A DNA stretch of 64,000 nt. Origin: JAQICJ01 sp041686345. Its GTDB lineage: Bacteria; Myxococcota_A; Polyangia; HGW-17. Both the position numbers and the translations under genes were made by a program. Below the pieces are notes generated by a model. That model made no database searches, was not told the origin of the DNA, and worked only from the letters and a program-made list of their open reading frames with translations. This document shows positions 61,915 through 64,000 of the stretch, in pieces. Where the stretch lies: contig JAWLEA010000002.1 in the NCBI GenBank assembly GCA_041686345.1, forward strand, positions 1-64,000, in the 5' to 3' direction. How positions within the stretch are numbered: position 1 is the first letter of the stretch; each line of letters starts with the position of its first letter.

Positions 61915-64000
61915 ATGAATTTATATCTTCATCCCAGAGTCATCTTCTGGTTTATTACTCTGACTCCCTTTATTCTTTTTTATTTTTTTCTTGATCAACT
62001 TAATCCTGATAATCTTTATTCCCTTAAAATCACTTACCTTTTTTCCTTTTCAATATATTTCATCATCAATCTTCTGATAAACTTCAAAAAAAAAGAACTT
62101 ATCAACTCTTTTCTTTATTTTTTGATCTGGCCCTTTTCTCTGGGAGCAGGATTTTTGATCCATAATTGTCTGACTCAGGATTTCTACGTTCTGACAGTTA
62201 TTTCCATCAATTTTCTTTTTATTTTCATTCCCCTCAACAGAAATTTTGTCAAAAAAAACAAGCTTATAAAACCGGTCAAATCTTATCGCAACTTTATCTT
62301 CGACACCTTCATGCTATCTCTGGTGGCTTTGGAAATTGCTGTTTTCGGAGGATTTATTTTCTTCATCAGTGTCAGAAACACCCAACCGGGACTGATCAAA
62401 AAAATCCTCTTTCTTAATGCATTAATTCAACCCTTTTTTATCCTGGTTTATTATTGGGGCCTGGTTTTCATCGGCAAAAAAATTCATTCATTTTTCTTTT
62501 ACAAAAACAAAAAGATAAAATTAAAAACAGCTTTCCGCAGATTACAGATTTTTCCTTATATCTGTGCAGCTTTTATCACTTTGCTTTCATTTTTGGCAAT
62601 CACTATCTACTATCTCGCAGGTTATTATTTTCTGGCAATCAACATTTCTTCATTGCTCAGTCTCATGTTCATTATCATGATCAGCATAATCGGGGGTAAT
62701 CTTTTTATTATCCCATTTCTACGCAATCTCATCCTTCCCCATCTCAAACAAATCGCCTGCAGTGGAATTTTTGAACATTCCAAGGTAAGATCCCCTCTTT
62801 CTTTGAGATTCAAACTCGGAATCTGGTTTGGAGCCGTGGTTTTCATTGCTACTGCTTTTTCAGCTTTCTGGAGTTACAGTCAATATGAAAATCTGGTTGA
62901 AAATTTTCTGAATAAAAGAGCTGAAACCCGAATCAACTCAATGAAAAATGATTTAAAAAACAAATTGGTTTTGGTCAGCAAGGTAGACAGTGGACCTACA
63001 ATCAACAGCCTCCTTAAAAATTATGCACAGGGGGACAGTGGTTATTATTTTCATCTTCCCACCTCGGGAAAAGCATGGTTTACCAGTCAAAAAAACCGCT
63101 TGCTTGATGTAGTCAACCGTTACAAGATCCGAAATTTTTCCCGTGGAACCCTGAAAATACCCCCAAAGAATCTTTATGGATATTTTGTAGAAATAAAATA
63201 CGATAACAACAGAATTGGGGCAATTGGTGTTCTTTACCGTGATCAAAGCTCTTCGCGGTTGGATCGTCCCGGGAAAATTTTCAGGATCATCCTTTTTTAC
63301 TTTTTTCTCTTCCTGATGGCTGCAGGTGGAGTAGCCTACTATGTAAGTGAATTTACCTCCCCTCTGAGAAAACTTGAAAACAGGGTAAGTGCCATAACTG
63401 CTGGTAAATTCAACCAGAAAATTGAACCCCAGGGGGAAGTTGATGAAATAGGACGTTTGTCTTTTACTTTGGAATTGATGCGTAAAACCATCAGAGAAAA
63501 AGTTACCACAATTGAAAACCTCAATATAAATCTAGAGAACATGGTTAAAGAAAGGACCATCGATCTGGCCAAAGCCAACAAGGAACTAAAGAAAACCCTG
63601 GCAGAATTGAAAAATGCCCAGAAACAACTGATAGCAACAGAAAAACTTGCCGCATTCGGACGTCTGCTGGCCGGACTGGCTCATGAAATCAACAATCCGG
63701 TCAACTCCATCGCCAATACTCTCAACCCCCTTGATAATCTGATTGACAAAATTACCAAAACAGATCCAGAACCCCAAGATATCAAAGATATCAAAAGCAT
63801 GATCAATATTCTCAATCGAGGCACAAACAGAATCAGACAAGTTATTGACCGGATCACCAATACCCTTAAATCTGATAATTCACCCAGAAAAAAAATTCAG
63901 GTGAAAGAATCAATAGAAAATGCTATTTCACTGATCTCAGGAAAGCTAGAAGATATTAAGATTATAAAAGAATTACAGAAAGATGCTTATATTTCAGCCA
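61915..64000 (+). CDS. Membrane-bound HAMP sensor histidine kinase, cut by the window edge
   Basis: An open frame from ATG 61915 to the right edge (at least 695 residues), without a stop. About eight membrane helices fill the first 300 residues. A small extracytoplasmic region (about 325-450) follows, and then a further membrane helix (IILFYFFLFLMAAGGVAYYV). A HAMP-like linker (SPLRKLENRVSAITAGKF), a coiled coil and the HisKA box FGRLLAGLAHEINNPVNS, with phospho-acceptor His590, complete the visible part. The ATPase domain begins beyond His590 and is incomplete. It is a two-component sensor; its partner regulator is not seen. The upstream ribosome site is weak. Confidence 0.88.
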   Translation, partial: MNLYLHPRVIFWFITLTPFILFYFFLDQLNPDNLYSLKITYLFSFSIYFIINLLINFKKKELINSFLYFLIWPFSLGAGFLIHNCLTQDFYVLTVISINFLFIFIPLNRNFVKKNKLIKPVKSYRNFIFDTFMLSLVALEIAVFGGFIFFISVRNTQPGLIKKILFLNALIQPFFILVYYWGLVFIGKKIHSFFFYKNKKIKLKTAFRRLQIFPYICAAFITLLSFLAITIYYLAGYYFLAINISSLLSLMFIIMISIIGGNLFIIPFLRNLILPHLKQIACSGIFEHSKVRSPLSLRFKLGIWFGAVVFIATAFSAFWSYSQYENLVENFLNKRAETRINSMKNDLKNKLVLVSKVDSGPTINSLLKNYAQGDSGYYFHLPTSGKAWFTSQKNRLLDVVNRYKIRNFSRGTLKIPPKNLYGYFVEIKYDNNRIGAIGVLYRDQSSSRLDRPGKIFRIILFYFFLFLMAAGGVAYYVSEFTSPLRKLENRVSAITAGKFNQKIEPQGEVDEIGRLSFTLELMRKTIREKVTTIENLNINLENMVKERTIDLAKANKELKKTLAELKNAQKQLIATEKLAAFGRLLAGLAHEINNPVNSIANTLNPLDNLIDKITKTDPEPQDIKDIKSMINILNRGTNRIRQVIDRITNTLKSDNSPRKKIQVKESIENAISLISGKLEDIKIIKELQKDAYISA

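Noticed and set aside
62166..63840. Several short frames on both strands near the right edge
   Set aside because: They are shadows of the long histidine kinase frame that starts at 61915 and runs off the window.

Overview
The window reads as chromosome from a low-GC, Gram-negative, anaerobic bacterium. The Gram-negative envelope is shown by a LamB-like porin, several lipoprotein signal peptides and an SctJ-type ring lipoprotein. Anaerobic energy metabolism is shown by a three-subunit Stn-type transhydrogenase, an Rnf complex (A-B-C-D-G-E order) and a V-type ATPase laid out as in spirochaetes and chlamydiae. Two Ser/Thr kinases with an HRD(I/V)SPxNIL catalytic loop, an FHA-GGDEF protein and several PAS/HAMP-type signalling proteins are typical of Myxococcota and other deltaproteobacteria in the broad sense. 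I infer an anaerobic relative of that group but cannot fix the phylum from the sequence alone.

Layout. 0.1-4.8 kb (minus strand): Stn-type NADPH/NADH/ferredoxin transhydrogenase. 5.5-9 kb: a coiled-coil protein, a PAS histidine kinase and a small ComEA-like helix-hairpin-helix protein. 9.3-14.8 kb: alpha-glucan locus with a LamB-like porin, a secreted GH13 amylase lipoprotein and a beta-propeller-like lipoprotein. 14.9-21 kb (minus): FHA-GGDEF cyclase, glycerol kinase, a 728-residue coiled-coil protein and a Ser/Thr kinase. 21.3-24.6 kb: patatin-like lipase and an unknown lipoprotein. 25-34.9 kb (minus): V-ATPase operon E-X-A-B-D-I-K, with a rhomboid protease gene upstream. 35-36.4 kb (minus): an orphan SctJ-like lipoprotein and a HicB-like protein. 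36.9-38.7 kb: efp-epmA. 38.7-39.8 kb (minus): a CapA-like protein. 40-44 kb: glmM, pdxJ and nnr. 44.4-49.7 kb: rnfABCDGE. 50-55 kb: DUF1232 protein, Ser/Thr kinase, HEAT-like protein and tcdA. 55.7-64 kb: a Tex-like S1 protein, RNase P RNA (minus), proS, two unknown membrane proteins, and a HAMP histidine kinase that runs off the right edge.

How the parts fit. Stn would balance ferredoxin, NADH and NADPH. Rnf would couple ferredoxin oxidation by NAD to ion export. The V-ATPase would use or maintain the same ion gradient. Its K subunit keeps the residues that bind Na+ in Enterococcus hirae NtpK, so a sodium-based energy cycle is plausible.

The least expected feature is a family of interspersed elements of about 162 bp. 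There are nine full or near-full copies and at least four fragments, all outside genes. They have terminal inverted repeats (GTTCCCATCCC...GGGATGGGAAC). Almost the whole element is one long imperfect palindrome, and five insertion units (four single elements and one partial dimer) are flanked by exact 6-bp direct repeats, mostly TANNTA. No transposase lies in the window. They look like non-autonomous hairpin transposons (MITE-like) that have invaded intergenic spaces, including the inside of the stn operon.
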